Shown here one piece after another: positions 54,257 through 63,118 of a stretch of 64,000 bases of DNA. The position numbers were made by a program, and so were the translations under genes. Positions within the stretch are counted from its first letter, which is position 1; each line of letters starts with the position of its first letter. The DNA is from Sipunculus nudus (Eukaryota; Annelida; Sipuncula; Golfingiida; Sipunculidae): positions 235,001 through 299,000 of the forward strand of contig JAPPUL010000084.1 of NCBI GenBank assembly GCA_026874595.1, written 5' to 3'. Under the pieces are notes generated by a model. That model had not been told where the DNA came from. It saw nothing but the letters and a program-made list of their open reading frames with translations, and did not search any database.

Positions 54257-54418
54257 AATTGCTATGATTTTGTGTTAAGAAAGAGTCCCAAGAAAGAATA
54301 TGGTAAAAAATTAATAATAAATAAAAAAGTTAATAACCCGATATGAGAAGAGGGAAAATAAAAATAAAAAAAGGATAAAATTGTTTTTAAAAAGAGAACA
54401 GAACAAGGAAGGGGCCTT

Positions 54419-54658
54419 ATGCTATTAGATATATTAAATACAATAAGAGAGTTAATATCACGTTATTGGAAGCGAATAGTATTAATGTGTTTGTTATTAG
54501 TAATAATACTGGTGCTTGCAATATCGTTGATGAAAAGACGTGAGATGGAAGTATCTCGCCAAGCGGCAGTAAAGGAACTTAATATGAAACACCTATATTA
54601 CAAAGCGCTTGAAAGAACAGATACAGTAATTCCGCTAGTGCCTAAAGAAGATAGATAA
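54419..54658 (+). CDS. Small single-pass membrane protein upstream of the LPS-transport cluster
   Basis: The 79-residue protein has a basic N-terminus, one TM helix (residues 20-38, IVLMCLLLVIILVLAISLM), then a basic helical tail of about 40 residues. AAGGAAGGGG precedes the ATG. It occupies the place where an LptC-type anchor might be expected but is too short to hold the LptC beta-jellyroll. Its stop lies in a 13-bp triplet repeat. The call rests on composition, ribosome-binding site and operon position. Confidence 0.6.
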   Translation: MLLDILNTIRELISRYWKRIVLMCLLLVIILVLAISLMKRREMEVSRQAAVKELNMKHLYYKALERTDTVIPLVPKEDR

Positions 54659-54682
54659 AGAAGATAGATAAAGAAGATAGAT
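54644..54682 (+). repeat. 13-bp repeat, three copies, spanning a stop codon
   Basis: AAAGAAGATAGAT occurs at 54644-54656, 54657-54669 and 54670-54682. The first copy encodes the last codons of the 79-residue protein, and the TAA stop falls at the copy 1/copy 2 junction. Confidence 0.93.
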
Positions 54683-54741
54683 ATCAGAATGAATTAAATG
54701 AATTATAAGAGGAAAACAAAGAGAGTGTATAAGGAGAGGGG

Positions 54742-55854
54742 ATGTTGAGAAAAGTATTATTAAAAGTATTATTAATGGTTGTATTATTAGAGCTAGTACA
54801 ATTTACAGGGATTTTCGATATAGTATATGGGTATAAATCGGAGTGGATAAAGCATGAAGTAAAACGGGGACAAACTCTAGTAATAGCGCCGAGGAAGGTA
54901 GGGCCTGGGAAGTGGAGAATAAGAAGTTATGATGCAAGTATACTAAGCCTTCTTGAAGATATAAAAGAGCCATTTCAATCCTATATATTCAAAGCACTTG
55001 AAGCATCGAGGACGGAGGTGGTATTAGAGTATGAATATGATAGGAGTCAAGAGCACGAAAGACATGAGATAGTGATAAGAGGGGCTGGTGGTGAAAAAGT
55101 GGCTAAAAGGACAGAGGAGAGGATGGGTGAGGGGAAGGTAAATGAGGGAGGTAGTGATGGTCAAAAGGTAGGAGGTTCTTATGTTGATAGGGGTTACTTC
55201 TTAAATGACGATAAGGCACATTATGACTACATAAAAAACTTATATAAATTAGGTTTGTATAAGTCGGCTTATAAAAACATAAAATATTATAAATCAAACT
55301 ATAAGTTGTCAAAACTTTTAGTAGAAGTTTATTTGCTTGAAGCAGAGGTCTTAATAAGGTTAAAGAGGTACGAAGAGGCGATAAGATTATATGAGAAGAT
55401 ATTGGAGAGTCAAGAGAAGTTAGATGACAAAGTAAGATTATTATTCAGGCTTGGCAAGTTATATAAAGATAGTGTAAATTATAAGAAGGCAAAAACGACC
55501 TATGCAAATATATTAACCTTAACAAATGAGTTAGAAGAGAAACAAAGAGCAAAAGTATTGTTGGGGAAAATTTCTTTTGCAGAAGGTAATTACAAGGATG
55601 CAATAAAACATTTTGAAGGGTTGCTGCTGGAGGAAGGTTTTGATGAGGCTGAAGATGCAAAAGGATATAAGTTAAAAGAAATAGTACTTTATATTCTATT
55701 TGAATGTTATTATAAGAAGGCGAGTATAAAGGATTATTATAATAGTTATAAATATTTGATGATGCTATATAAAGAGTATCCACATGGTGTTTACACAAAG
55801 ATAACAAAAGCAAAAAGAAAATACCTAGAAGAGAATTTTGTAAATTACTATTAA
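54742..55854 (+). CDS. Exported TPR protein preceding the LptA-like gene
   Basis: The 370-residue protein has a signal (residues 5-25, VLLKVLLMVVLLELVQF), a short N-terminal beta-rich domain (about 30-115, WIKHEVKRGQTLVIAPRKVGPGKWRIRSY), a Gly-rich linker, and TPR repeats from about 160 (YDYIKNLYKLGLYKSAYKNIKYY, LEAEVLIRLKRYEEAIRLYEKIL, LFRLGKLYKDSVNYKKAKTTYANIL). A strong AAGGAGAGGGG precedes the ATG. Position suggests a role in outer-membrane assembly or envelope organisation; this is inference. Confidence 0.72.
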   Translation: MLRKVLLKVLLMVVLLELVQFTGIFDIVYGYKSEWIKHEVKRGQTLVIAPRKVGPGKWRIRSYDASILSLLEDIKEPFQSYIFKALEASRTEVVLEYEYDRSQEHERHEIVIRGAGGEKVAKRTEERMGEGKVNEGGSDGQKVGGSYVDRGYFLNDDKAHYDYIKNLYKLGLYKSAYKNIKYYKSNYKLSKLLVEVYLLEAEVLIRLKRYEEAIRLYEKILESQEKLDDKVRLLFRLGKLYKDSVNYKKAKTTYANILTLTNELEEKQRAKVLLGKISFAEGNYKDAIKHFEGLLLEEGFDEAEDAKGYKLKEIVLYILFECYYKKASIKDYYNSYKYLMMLYKEYPHGVYTKITKAKRKYLEENFVNYY

Positions 55855-55904
55855 AAAAAACTACTACTATTAAAAATATTAGAAAAAAGAGCATAATAGG
55901 AACG

Positions 55905-58499
55905 ATGCAAAAACTAATAATAACAATATATATATTATTTATTAGCGTAGGAGTTGTTGTAGGACGTGATGTAGATACGGTTATAATAGATGCAGGAAAG
56001 AAGATCTACCACGGAGAAGGGAAGTATTGGGATTTAATAGGCAAGCCTAAAGTCCAGAATGGGAATGATTTACTTAATGCACGAATAATTAAATATTATG
56101 TAGATGAGAAGCGTGTAGAGGGGAGGGGTAAGGTAAGATTATTTGATTACGATGAGGGGATTGAAGTATTTGGTAATATATTTAATTATTTTGTAAATAC
56201 AAAGAATGCCCGCCTAGTTGGAAATACAAAATTAATAGGTTTAAAGGATAATATAACACTAAAAGGAGGAATACTTGAACGAATAGGTACGAATAAATAT
56301 GTAGCAAGAGAAGATGTAAGAATAACGGCAGGGGAAGAGGGTACAAATGCTAATGCAGGAGTTGTAACGTATAATATAAAGTTACGAGAGATACTGCTTG
56401 AAGATGGGCCTGTAATACATGAGAAGGGCAAGGCATATAAGGCAAATCGGATAAAGATACTACTAAATGAAAAAGATATAATACTAGATGGGAATGCAAA
56501 AATAGAAGATGGTAATCGCCACATAAGAGCAAATCATATAAGATATAATTACGGAGAGACGAAGAAAGCGTTATTGAAGGGAGAAACAAAGATAGAAGAG
56601 TTATCGTCTAAGGGCTCACTGCTTAATGGGAAGCCTTACAAAGTGCTTCAAGCAGGTAAGATAACATATTATAATACGGAGCCAGCGCGTGCGATATTAG
56701 AATACAAGCCAGTGGTTTATGAATATTATATTAGAAAAGAGGAGAGTAAAGATAAAGTAGAAAGATTTAGTAAGAAAGGAGCTGATAAACTATTCTACGG
56801 AGTTTATAAGCGGACAGGCCGAGCGAGCTTAATAAAGTATAAGTTAAAAGAAGAGTCAACAGAATATGCCTTAATTGGGAATGCACAAGTAAATGATTAT
56901 GAGAGTGCAGCTTTTGCGGATAGGATAGACTATAAGGAAGGTGGTGGTATTAGGGTGGGGGTTATGAGAGGGTCTGCAGTATTTTACATATTAGATGTAG
57001 ATGAAAAAGATATCCGTAATAAAATAAAGATAAAAGGGAAAGCGAAGGTAATAAAATATTATCCAGACAAAGAGATAGTAAATCTTGAAGGGAATGCGAG
57101 GGTGGAGCAGAGAGGAGATAGGTCTTTGAGTGCGGGATATATAAGTTATAATTTAAAGACAGAAGAGGGGCATGCAAAAGATAAAATCAAGTTAAGGGAA
57201 GGAGATACAGAGAGTGGAGGACAGAAGCTTGAATTTAGCGGGAATAGCAAATTAATATTAGAAGGTGGTTCATATTATAAGGCAAAAGATTTTAAGGCCA
57301 GTGCAAACTATCTAGAATACGATGATGAGAAAGGAGAGGCGTTATTAATAGGGGGAGGCAAGATATTGGATTCAAAAAACAAAGCATCTGGAGATAAGAT
57401 AGAGTATAAGAGGCTTGGAGGTAAGGGGCAGACAAATAAGGTAATAAAGATAAGTGGGAGTGGCAAGATAGAGGGAAAGGGGCTTAAAGGGAGTGGAGAA
57501 AAGATATATTATAAAACACAAGGTAATAAAGAAGTATTGAATTTGTATAATAATGGTATCCTAGAAAGAGAAGATAGTACAGGGTATGCACAAGAGATAA
57601 TCTATTATAACATACCAAAAAGAGAGAGTAAGGAAGACGATGAGAAAGTGATTTTAAAAGGAGGAGTAAGGATTGTAGAACCTGATGTAACAGTGGAGGG
57701 AGATGAGATAGAAGTATATACATATGCAAATAATCCAGAATATAGTGATAGACTCTTGGTAAAGGGAAACTCTCATATAATGAACAGGAATGACTATAAG
57801 CAATCTTATGCGGATAAGGTTTTGTATACAAAAGATAGACAAGGTAATGAGGAGTTCATACTAGATGGTAATAGTGAGCTTGTGGATGAGAAGTTAACTG
57901 GTTTTGCAGATAAGATAATATTTAGACCATCAGTAGGAGATGGGGATAAAGAAAAGTATATAATGATTGGAGAGCCTTATATTCAGTTAGAAGATAGTAT
58001 AATATCTGGACGGAGGATAGAGATAGAGCTTGATGGAGATGAGACAGAAATAGAGGTAAGAGAGGATGGGCAATATATAAATACTCTTAGACGAATAAAG
58101 ATATTCGCAGATGTTATAAGCTATAAAGTAAATGAGGAGATAATGCAGGCACGAGGCAAGGCAGTGTATAAGGATAGGGATCAAGAGCTAACGTTTTTTG
58201 CAGATAGGATAATTAGGTATGGCAAAAAAAGAGAATCTGTAGCCTTAAATAATCTAAAGATAGTACAGGGGAAGAAGAACTTGTATGGGAATCAGGGTAA
58301 ATATTATGAGGAAAAAGAGATATTAGAAATATTAAACGATGCAAGTGTAGTAGAGGAATCAAGTTACATATCAGGAGACAAGATAATATTGAATGCAAAG
58401 ACAAAAGAGATAGTCATATTAGGTAGGCGGGAAGGCGGTGTAAAGATAGTAGGAGAAGGTGATAATAGCGATAATAGCAAGGATACTAAGAAAGAATAG
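55905..58499 (+). CDS. Very long LptA/OstA-like periplasmic protein
   Basis: The 864-residue protein has a signal peptide (residues 3-20), followed by reiterated OstA-type strands throughout: a pattern of A-x-x-I-x-Y, L-x-G-x-A/V-x-I/V and A-D/N-x-I (for example ANHIRYNYGETKKALLKGETKI, AFADRIDYKEG, EIVNLEGNARVEQRGDRSLSAGYISYNLK, SYADKVLYT, FADRIIRYGKK). LptA (about 185 residues in E. coli) carries LPS across the periplasm; this form is over four times longer. lptB starts 2 bases after its stop, supporting an LPS-transport role. Confidence 0.85.
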   Translation: MQKLIITIYILFISVGVVVGRDVDTVIIDAGKKIYHGEGKYWDLIGKPKVQNGNDLLNARIIKYYVDEKRVEGRGKVRLFDYDEGIEVFGNIFNYFVNTKNARLVGNTKLIGLKDNITLKGGILERIGTNKYVAREDVRITAGEEGTNANAGVVTYNIKLREILLEDGPVIHEKGKAYKANRIKILLNEKDIILDGNAKIEDGNRHIRANHIRYNYGETKKALLKGETKIEELSSKGSLLNGKPYKVLQAGKITYYNTEPARAILEYKPVVYEYYIRKEESKDKVERFSKKGADKLFYGVYKRTGRASLIKYKLKEESTEYALIGNAQVNDYESAAFADRIDYKEGGGIRVGVMRGSAVFYILDVDEKDIRNKIKIKGKAKVIKYYPDKEIVNLEGNARVEQRGDRSLSAGYISYNLKTEEGHAKDKIKLREGDTESGGQKLEFSGNSKLILEGGSYYKAKDFKASANYLEYDDEKGEALLIGGGKILDSKNKASGDKIEYKRLGGKGQTNKVIKISGSGKIEGKGLKGSGEKIYYKTQGNKEVLNLYNNGILEREDSTGYAQEIIYYNIPKRESKEDDEKVILKGGVRIVEPDVTVEGDEIEVYTYANNPEYSDRLLVKGNSHIMNRNDYKQSYADKVLYTKDRQGNEEFILDGNSELVDEKLTGFADKIIFRPSVGDGDKEKYIMIGEPYIQLEDSIISGRRIEIELDGDETEIEVREDGQYINTLRRIKIFADVISYKVNEEIMQARGKAVYKDRDQELTFFADRIIRYGKKRESVALNNLKIVQGKKNLYGNQGKYYEEKEILEILNDASVVEESSYISGDKIILNAKTKEIVILGRREGGVKIVGEGDNSDNSKDTKKE

Positions 58500-58501
58500 G
58501 T

Positions 58502-59227
58502 ATGCCATTACTTGAGATTCATAACGTAGGAAAATCATATAAAAAGCGAGAAGTAGTTAAGGATGTTTCTTTTCATGTAAAAGACCAAGAGGTAATCGGG
58601 CTTCTGGGTCCAAATGGAGCAGGTAAGACGACAACATTTTACATGGTTGTGGGACTAGTCTTACCAAATAGGGGAGAGATTACTCTGGACAAAAAAGATA
58701 TAACAAGATACCCGATGTACAAGCGGGCGAAACTGGGGATAGGGTATTTGGCGCAGGAGTCATCGGTATTCCGAAAACTTAGTGTAGAAGAGAACATAAT
58801 GGCTATATTGGAAATACAAAAATTAAGCAAGAGTGAAAAGAAGGAGAAATTGGAAAAGCTACTTGAAGAGTTTTCTATAGTACATATACGAAAAGCGTAT
58901 GGCTTTCAATTATCAGGAGGAGAGAGAAGACGTACAGAGATAGCACGTGCTTTGGCATCGGATCCATTATTTTTGTTATTGGATGAGCCATTTGCGGGGG
59001 TAGATCCAATTGCGGTTGAGGAGATACAAAAGATAATAATTCAACTAAAACATAAAGAAAAGATAGGGGTATTGATAACAGATCATAATGCACGTGAGAT
59101 TTTGAATATAACAGATAGGTCATATATCTTGGCAGATGGAAAGATACAATTTCATGGTACTCCAAAAGAGCTAGCTTACAATGAACAGGTAAAAAAGATC
59201 TATTTAGGAGATAAATTCACATTGTAG
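58502..59227 (+). CDS. lptB: LPS export ABC transporter ATP-binding protein
   Basis: The 241-residue ATPase has Walker A LGPNGAGKTTTFYMVVGL (near residue 38), Q-loop YLAQESSVFRKLSVEEN (typical LptB, next to SVFRKL), signature LSGGERRRTEIARAL, Walker B LLLDEPFAGVDPIAVEEI and H-loop TDHNARE. It drives LPS extraction with LptFG, which are not in the window. It is followed by rpoN, the conserved lptA-lptB-rpoN-hpf-ptsN order of many diderms. Confidence 0.97.
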   Translation: MPLLEIHNVGKSYKKREVVKDVSFHVKDQEVIGLLGPNGAGKTTTFYMVVGLVLPNRGEITLDKKDITRYPMYKRAKLGIGYLAQESSVFRKLSVEENIMAILEIQKLSKSEKKEKLEKLLEEFSIVHIRKAYGFQLSGGERRRTEIARALASDPLFLLLDEPFAGVDPIAVEEIQKIIIQLKHKEKIGVLITDHNAREILNITDRSYILADGKIQFHGTPKELAYNEQVKKIYLGDKFTL

Positions 59228-59299
59228 CATAAGTGGAGGATAAGAGGTTAATAAACTTAAGCAAGGGTTATAAAATTGATTGCTTTTAAAAAGTAAAAA

Positions 59300-59308
59300 T
59301 GATATACT
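59300..59308 (+). promoter_or_regulatory. Possible extended -10 promoter for rpoN
   Basis: TGATATACT (TG-n-TATACT) lies 114 bases before the rpoN ATG with a weak TTGATT further upstream (59276). The 194-base spacer also contains a small AGCAC/GTGCT hairpin at 59346-59360. Confidence 0.32.
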
Positions 59309-59421
59309 TTGGATATGGGAGTTAGAAAAGCAGGGAGCAAATGAGAGCACAAAAGGTGCTGGTTACAGAATTAAGTTATAGAATATATATTGAGTATAAC
59401 TAGAAATATATAAAGATAAAA

Positions 59422-60888
59422 ATGAAAAAGATGCATCTAGGTCTACAACAAAGCCAAAAGCAGATATTATCGCCTCAGCTACAGCAAGGGATAAAGCTAC
59501 TACAAATGTCAAGTTTAGAGCTTGCAGGAGTACTTGAGCAAGAGCTATCTCAAAATCCGTTTTTAGAAGAAGGTGTAAATGAGCAAGAAGTAGGAGAAGG
59601 AGAAGGAGTAGAGGAAATAAGTGGTCTAGAAAGAGGGGAAGATATTTCAAAAGAAGAATCTTTATTAGGCGAAGAAGTTAAAGGAGAGGGTGCAAGAGGC
59701 GAGCTGGTTGATGTTGAGTTATTTGAACAGACAAGTGACAGTGGTTATTATAGCAGAAAAAATAGTACTAACCCCAAAGAAGAAAGCTTCAATCAAGAAT
59801 ATATAAAAAGCGAGCGAACAGAAGAGCGGCTTTCCGAATATTTATTAACGCAGTTAAGATTTGTAAAAGGGCTAACGGAGCGAGAATACTTTATAGGAGA
59901 AGTGATAATATCGTCGTTAAACGATGATGGTTATTTATTAGTAAGCGTAGAAAGCCTATCAAAATCTCTTAATGAAAAGAAAGAAGTTATAGAAGGAGTA
60001 ATAAAGAAGATACAAACCTTTGAGCCAGCAGGGGTATGCGGGCGTAATTTGGCTGAAGTATTGTTGATACAATTAGAGGGTAAGGGAGAGAGGAGAGAAT
60101 TCATAATAAGTTTAGTAAAAAACGATCTACATTTGCTTGAAAAGAAGCGCTATAAAGAATTGTCAATAAAGTATGGAGTATCCCAAAAAGAGTTAGACGA
60201 AGCCTCGACTATAATAGGAACGCTTGAACCGATACCTGGGAGGGGATTTTATAGTGAGCAGACAAAATATATAAGCCCGGATGTAAAGATAGAGCATGGG
60301 AGCGATGGAGTGGGTGGATATATAATAACTCTAAACGATGGATATACGCCAAACATACGGATAAATGTAGAATATAAAAGTTTACTAAATAGCAAAGATT
60401 TAAATGTAGATACAAAAAGTTATTTCAAGGAAAAGTATAATGAGGCAAAATTCTTAATAACAAGTATAGAGAAGAGAAAAGAGACTATGCTTAAGGTGAT
60501 GGAACAGCTTGTAATTTTGCAGGACGATTTTTTAAAGAAAGGAGCAATGTATTTAAGACCCCTAGTATTGAAAGACATAGCAGAAAGAATAAATATGCAT
60601 GAATCAACGGTAAGTCGCGTTGTGTCAAATAAGTATGTTGAAACTCCTTGGGGTATATATGAGTTAAAATACTTGTTTTCAGGAGGGATAGGAAAGGGAA
60701 GTAATATAATATCAAGCCGTAGTATAAAAGAAGTGATAAAAGGGATTATAGCGAATGAAGGGACAAAAGAGAGTTTAAGTGATCAAAAGATAGCAGAGAT
60801 TTTGAAGAAACAAGGTATAGAGATAGCACGTCGGACGGTTTCAAAATATAGAAAGAAGTTAAAGATAGAATCATCGTATAATAGGTAG
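59422..60888 (+). CDS. rpoN: RNA polymerase sigma-54 factor
   Basis: The 488-residue sigma factor has region I Gln/Leu-rich at the N-terminus (LGLQQSQKQILSPQLQQGIKLLQMSSLEL), an acidic region II (residues 55-110), a core-binding domain (LSEYLLTQLRFVKGLTEREYFIG, FEPAGVCGRNLAEVLLIQL), an HTH (KDIAERINMHESTVSRVVSNKYVETPWGIYELKYLF) and the C-terminal RpoN box ARRTVSKYRKKL. All functional parts are intact. It works with enhancer-binding proteins such as the NtrC-type regulator at 49020. Confidence 0.98.
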   Translation: MKKMHLGLQQSQKQILSPQLQQGIKLLQMSSLELAGVLEQELSQNPFLEEGVNEQEVGEGEGVEEISGLERGEDISKEESLLGEEVKGEGARGELVDVELFEQTSDSGYYSRKNSTNPKEESFNQEYIKSERTEERLSEYLLTQLRFVKGLTEREYFIGEVIISSLNDDGYLLVSVESLSKSLNEKKEVIEGVIKKIQTFEPAGVCGRNLAEVLLIQLEGKGERREFIISLVKNDLHLLEKKRYKELSIKYGVSQKELDEASTIIGTLEPIPGRGFYSEQTKYISPDVKIEHGSDGVGGYIITLNDGYTPNIRINVEYKSLLNSKDLNVDTKSYFKEKYNEAKFLITSIEKRKETMLKVMEQLVILQDDFLKKGAMYLRPLVLKDIAERINMHESTVSRVVSNKYVETPWGIYELKYLFSGGIGKGSNIISSRSIKEVIKGIIANEGTKESLSDQKIAEILKKQGIEIARRTVSKYRKKLKIESSYNR

Positions 60889-60950
60889 AAATTATAAAAG
60901 GGAAGCTAATAAGGCTTAAAAAGAAATAAAAACAAATAAGGAGGGGTTAT

Positions 60951-61730
60951 ATGAACATATCGATAACAGGTAGACATTTGGAAGTGACAGAAGGGCTTAG
61001 AGAATATGTAAAAAAGAAAGTGAGTAAGTTAAAATATTATTTTGAACACATACTAAACGTGCACTTAATATTAGAAATAGAAAAGCTTGAGCATAAAGCA
61101 GAAGTAACATTACAATCGGATGAAAAGATATTCGTATGTGAAGTTAATACCCATGACATGTATAATTCGCTGGACATATTATTTGTAAAACTTGAGAGAC
61201 AGATAGTAAGGAATAAAGAAAAGTATAAGCAAAGGAAGGGTAGGGGTGGAGGCCGAGAATTATTATCTGAGATAGGAGATGTTGAGTTTGTAGGAGTTAG
61301 AGAAGAAGAAGAGGGAGTAAAGATAACAAAGGTAAAGGAAGTCCCCGCAAAGCCAAAACGAGCAGTTGAGGCACTACTTCAGCTTGGGTTAAACAGGCAT
61401 AAATTTGAAATATTTAATAATGAAGATAAAAAGGGATTTCATGAAAGTATAGCTTTAATGGAAAAAGATAATACTTATTCTTTGATAGAGAGGCGGAATG
61501 GTAGATGGGAAAGAAAAAATGTTAAATTGGAAGGAGAAAAGATGGAGTATGTAGGAACAAGTATATACGAGATAGAGGAACTAGATATAAAAAGAGCAAT
61601 AGATAAAGTGTTAGAAAATCCAGTAGGCTATGTTATATTTAATGATCCTACAGAATACGGACTTAGTATAATATACACAAGAAGTAATAAAAGTCTAGCA
61701 TTAATAACATCTGGTGGCGGGGTGAATTGA
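60951..61730 (+). CDS. hpf: Long-type ribosome hibernation promoting factor with duplicated C-terminal domain
   Basis: The 259-residue protein exceeds the about 180-190 usual for long HPF. Residues 1-95 are the S30AE domain (MNISITGRHLEVTEGLREYVKKKVSKL) that binds the 30S decoding region. After a Gly/Glu-rich linker, residues 137-180 match the HPF dimerisation domain (AVEALLQLGLNRHKFEIFNN to DNTYSLIER). Residues 214-253 match it again (KRAIDKVLENPVGYVIFND to LSIIYTRSNKSLALIT). In long HPF this domain dimerises to form 100S ribosomes. The gene overlaps ptsN by four bases. Confidence 0.93.
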   Translation: MNISITGRHLEVTEGLREYVKKKVSKLKYYFEHILNVHLILEIEKLEHKAEVTLQSDEKIFVCEVNTHDMYNSLDILFVKLERQIVRNKEKYKQRKGRGGGRELLSEIGDVEFVGVREEEEGVKITKVKEVPAKPKRAVEALLQLGLNRHKFEIFNNEDKKGFHESIALMEKDNTYSLIERRNGRWERKNVKLEGEKMEYVGTSIYEIEELDIKRAIDKVLENPVGYVIFNDPTEYGLSIIYTRSNKSLALITSGGGVN

Positions 61731-62203
61731 AGATAACAGATGTATTAATACCAGAAGCAATATCAGTTAACCTATCAAGCAAGACAAAAGATGAGGTTAT
61801 AGAAGAGCTTGTTATGATGCTTTTTGTTTGTGCTCAGGGTTTATTATCAGATAAAGTTGCTAAAGATAAGCTAAGGACGGCAATATTAGAACGAGAAAGC
61901 TTATCTAGTACGGGGATGAGTAATGGTCTTGCTATTCCGCACGCAAAAATTAGTGGAATAGATAGAATATTAATAGGAGTTGGAATATCTAAACAAGGTG
62001 TAGATTTTAATTCAGTAGACAAAGAAGTTGCTAAGATATTCTTTATACTGATATCCCCTAAGGAAGCAGGAGCAGATCACGTAAAAGTGCTGGCACAAAT
62101 AACACGTATTCTAAGAAAAGAAGAGGCAAGACAAGCTTTACTTGCATGTAATTCTAAAGAAGAGATTATAGCCTTTATAAGCCAAAGAGAAGTACTTGTT
62201 TAG
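61727..62203 (+). CDS. ptsN: PTS IIA-like nitrogen regulatory protein
   Basis: The 158-residue protein is a PTS EIIA type-2 domain. It has LSSKTKDEVIEELV, RESLSSTGMSNGLAIPHAKISGIDRI with the phosphorylatable His in IPHAK, and FILISPKEAGADHVKVLAQITRIL. PtsN relays phosphate to regulate nitrogen or potassium metabolism without sugar transport. The start is TTG at 61727, overlapping the hpf TGA as TTGA, indicating translational coupling. It converges on panC 30 bases away. Confidence 0.95.
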   Translation: MKITDVLIPEAISVNLSSKTKDEVIEELVMMLFVCAQGLLSDKVAKDKLRTAILERESLSSTGMSNGLAIPHAKISGIDRILIGVGISKQGVDFNSVDKEVAKIFFILISPKEAGADHVKVLAQITRILRKEEARQALLACNSKEEIIAFISQREVLV

Positions 62204-62232
62204 AAGTAACTAATAAGTAACTAATACATGAA

Positions 62233-63099
62233 TTAATCAATATCTACAATATCTACAATTTCATTATCTATTAATCTTGTGTTGCCTATATATACTGCAA
62301 CTGCAATTAGTATCTGCGGTGATGATATTAGATCATAAACTTCTTTTAGATCAGTTGTACTTACGATAGAAATATATTCTATTCTAGTTATTTTTTTTAA
62401 GGAAAGAGTAGAATGTATAATATTCTTTATGGTATCTACCTCTCTAATACCTTTTTTAATAGCGTTTTTACCGGTCATTATGCTTTTATAGATTATAGGT
62501 GCTAAATCAAGCTCTTTTTTGGTTAAATTTTTATTACGTGAACTTAATGCAAGTCCTCTATTATCCCGTACTATTGGCAGAATCCTTATATCAAGTCCTA
62601 AATTCAAGTCCTCAACAAGTGTTTTAATTATTATAGCCTGTTGATAATCCTTTTGCCCAAAATATGCAACTTTTGGTTTTACTATATTAAAAAGTTTTAA
62701 ACATATAACGCATACCCCCTCAAAATGTCCTTTACGATATGCACCACACAAGTTATTATCTAATTCTTTGACCCGTACATCTGTAAGAAAATCCCTTTGC
62801 GGATACATCTGTTTTGCTGAGGGATTAAATAAATATTGTACTCCTAGTCTCTTTAACTTTTGGATATCATTCTCAAGCTCTATAGGATAACTTTCAAAAT
62901 CTTGACTTGAATTAAACTGTTTTGGATTTACAAATATACTCACTAGCGTTTTAGCGTTTTCTTTTTTACTTTCTCGTATTAGTGAGATGTGTCCTTCGTG
63001 TAAGGCACCCATCGTCGGAACAAAACCTATATCTATACCTGATGCAAGCATTTCTAAAGATATTTTGTGCATAATCGAAACACTTTTTATTATCTGCAT
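62233..63099 (-). CDS. panC: Pantothenate synthetase (pantoate--beta-alanine ligase)
   Basis: The 288-residue ATP-dependent ligase makes pantothenate for CoA. The nucleotide motif is GFVPTMGALHEGHISLI, followed by VSIFVNPKQFNSSQDFESYP, then VAYFGQKDYQQAIIIKTLVEDLN and the KMSKS-like RDNRGLALSSRN. The length is normal. It is 19 bases downstream of mqnC on the minus strand, so the two may be co-transcribed. Confidence 0.96.
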   Translation of the reverse strand: MQIIKSVSIMHKISLEMLASGIDIGFVPTMGALHEGHISLIRESKKENAKTLVSIFVNPKQFNSSQDFESYPIELENDIQKLKRLGVQYLFNPSAKQMYPQRDFLTDVRVKELDNNLCGAYRKGHFEGVCVICLKLFNIVKPKVAYFGQKDYQQAIIIKTLVEDLNLGLDIRILPIVRDNRGLALSSRNKNLTKKELDLAPIIYKSIMTGKNAIKKGIREVDTIKNIIHSTLSLKKITRIEYISIVSTTDLKEVYDLISSPQILIAVAVYIGNTRLIDNEIVDIVDID

Positions 63100-63118
63100 A
63101 ACTCTATATTAGGTATAT

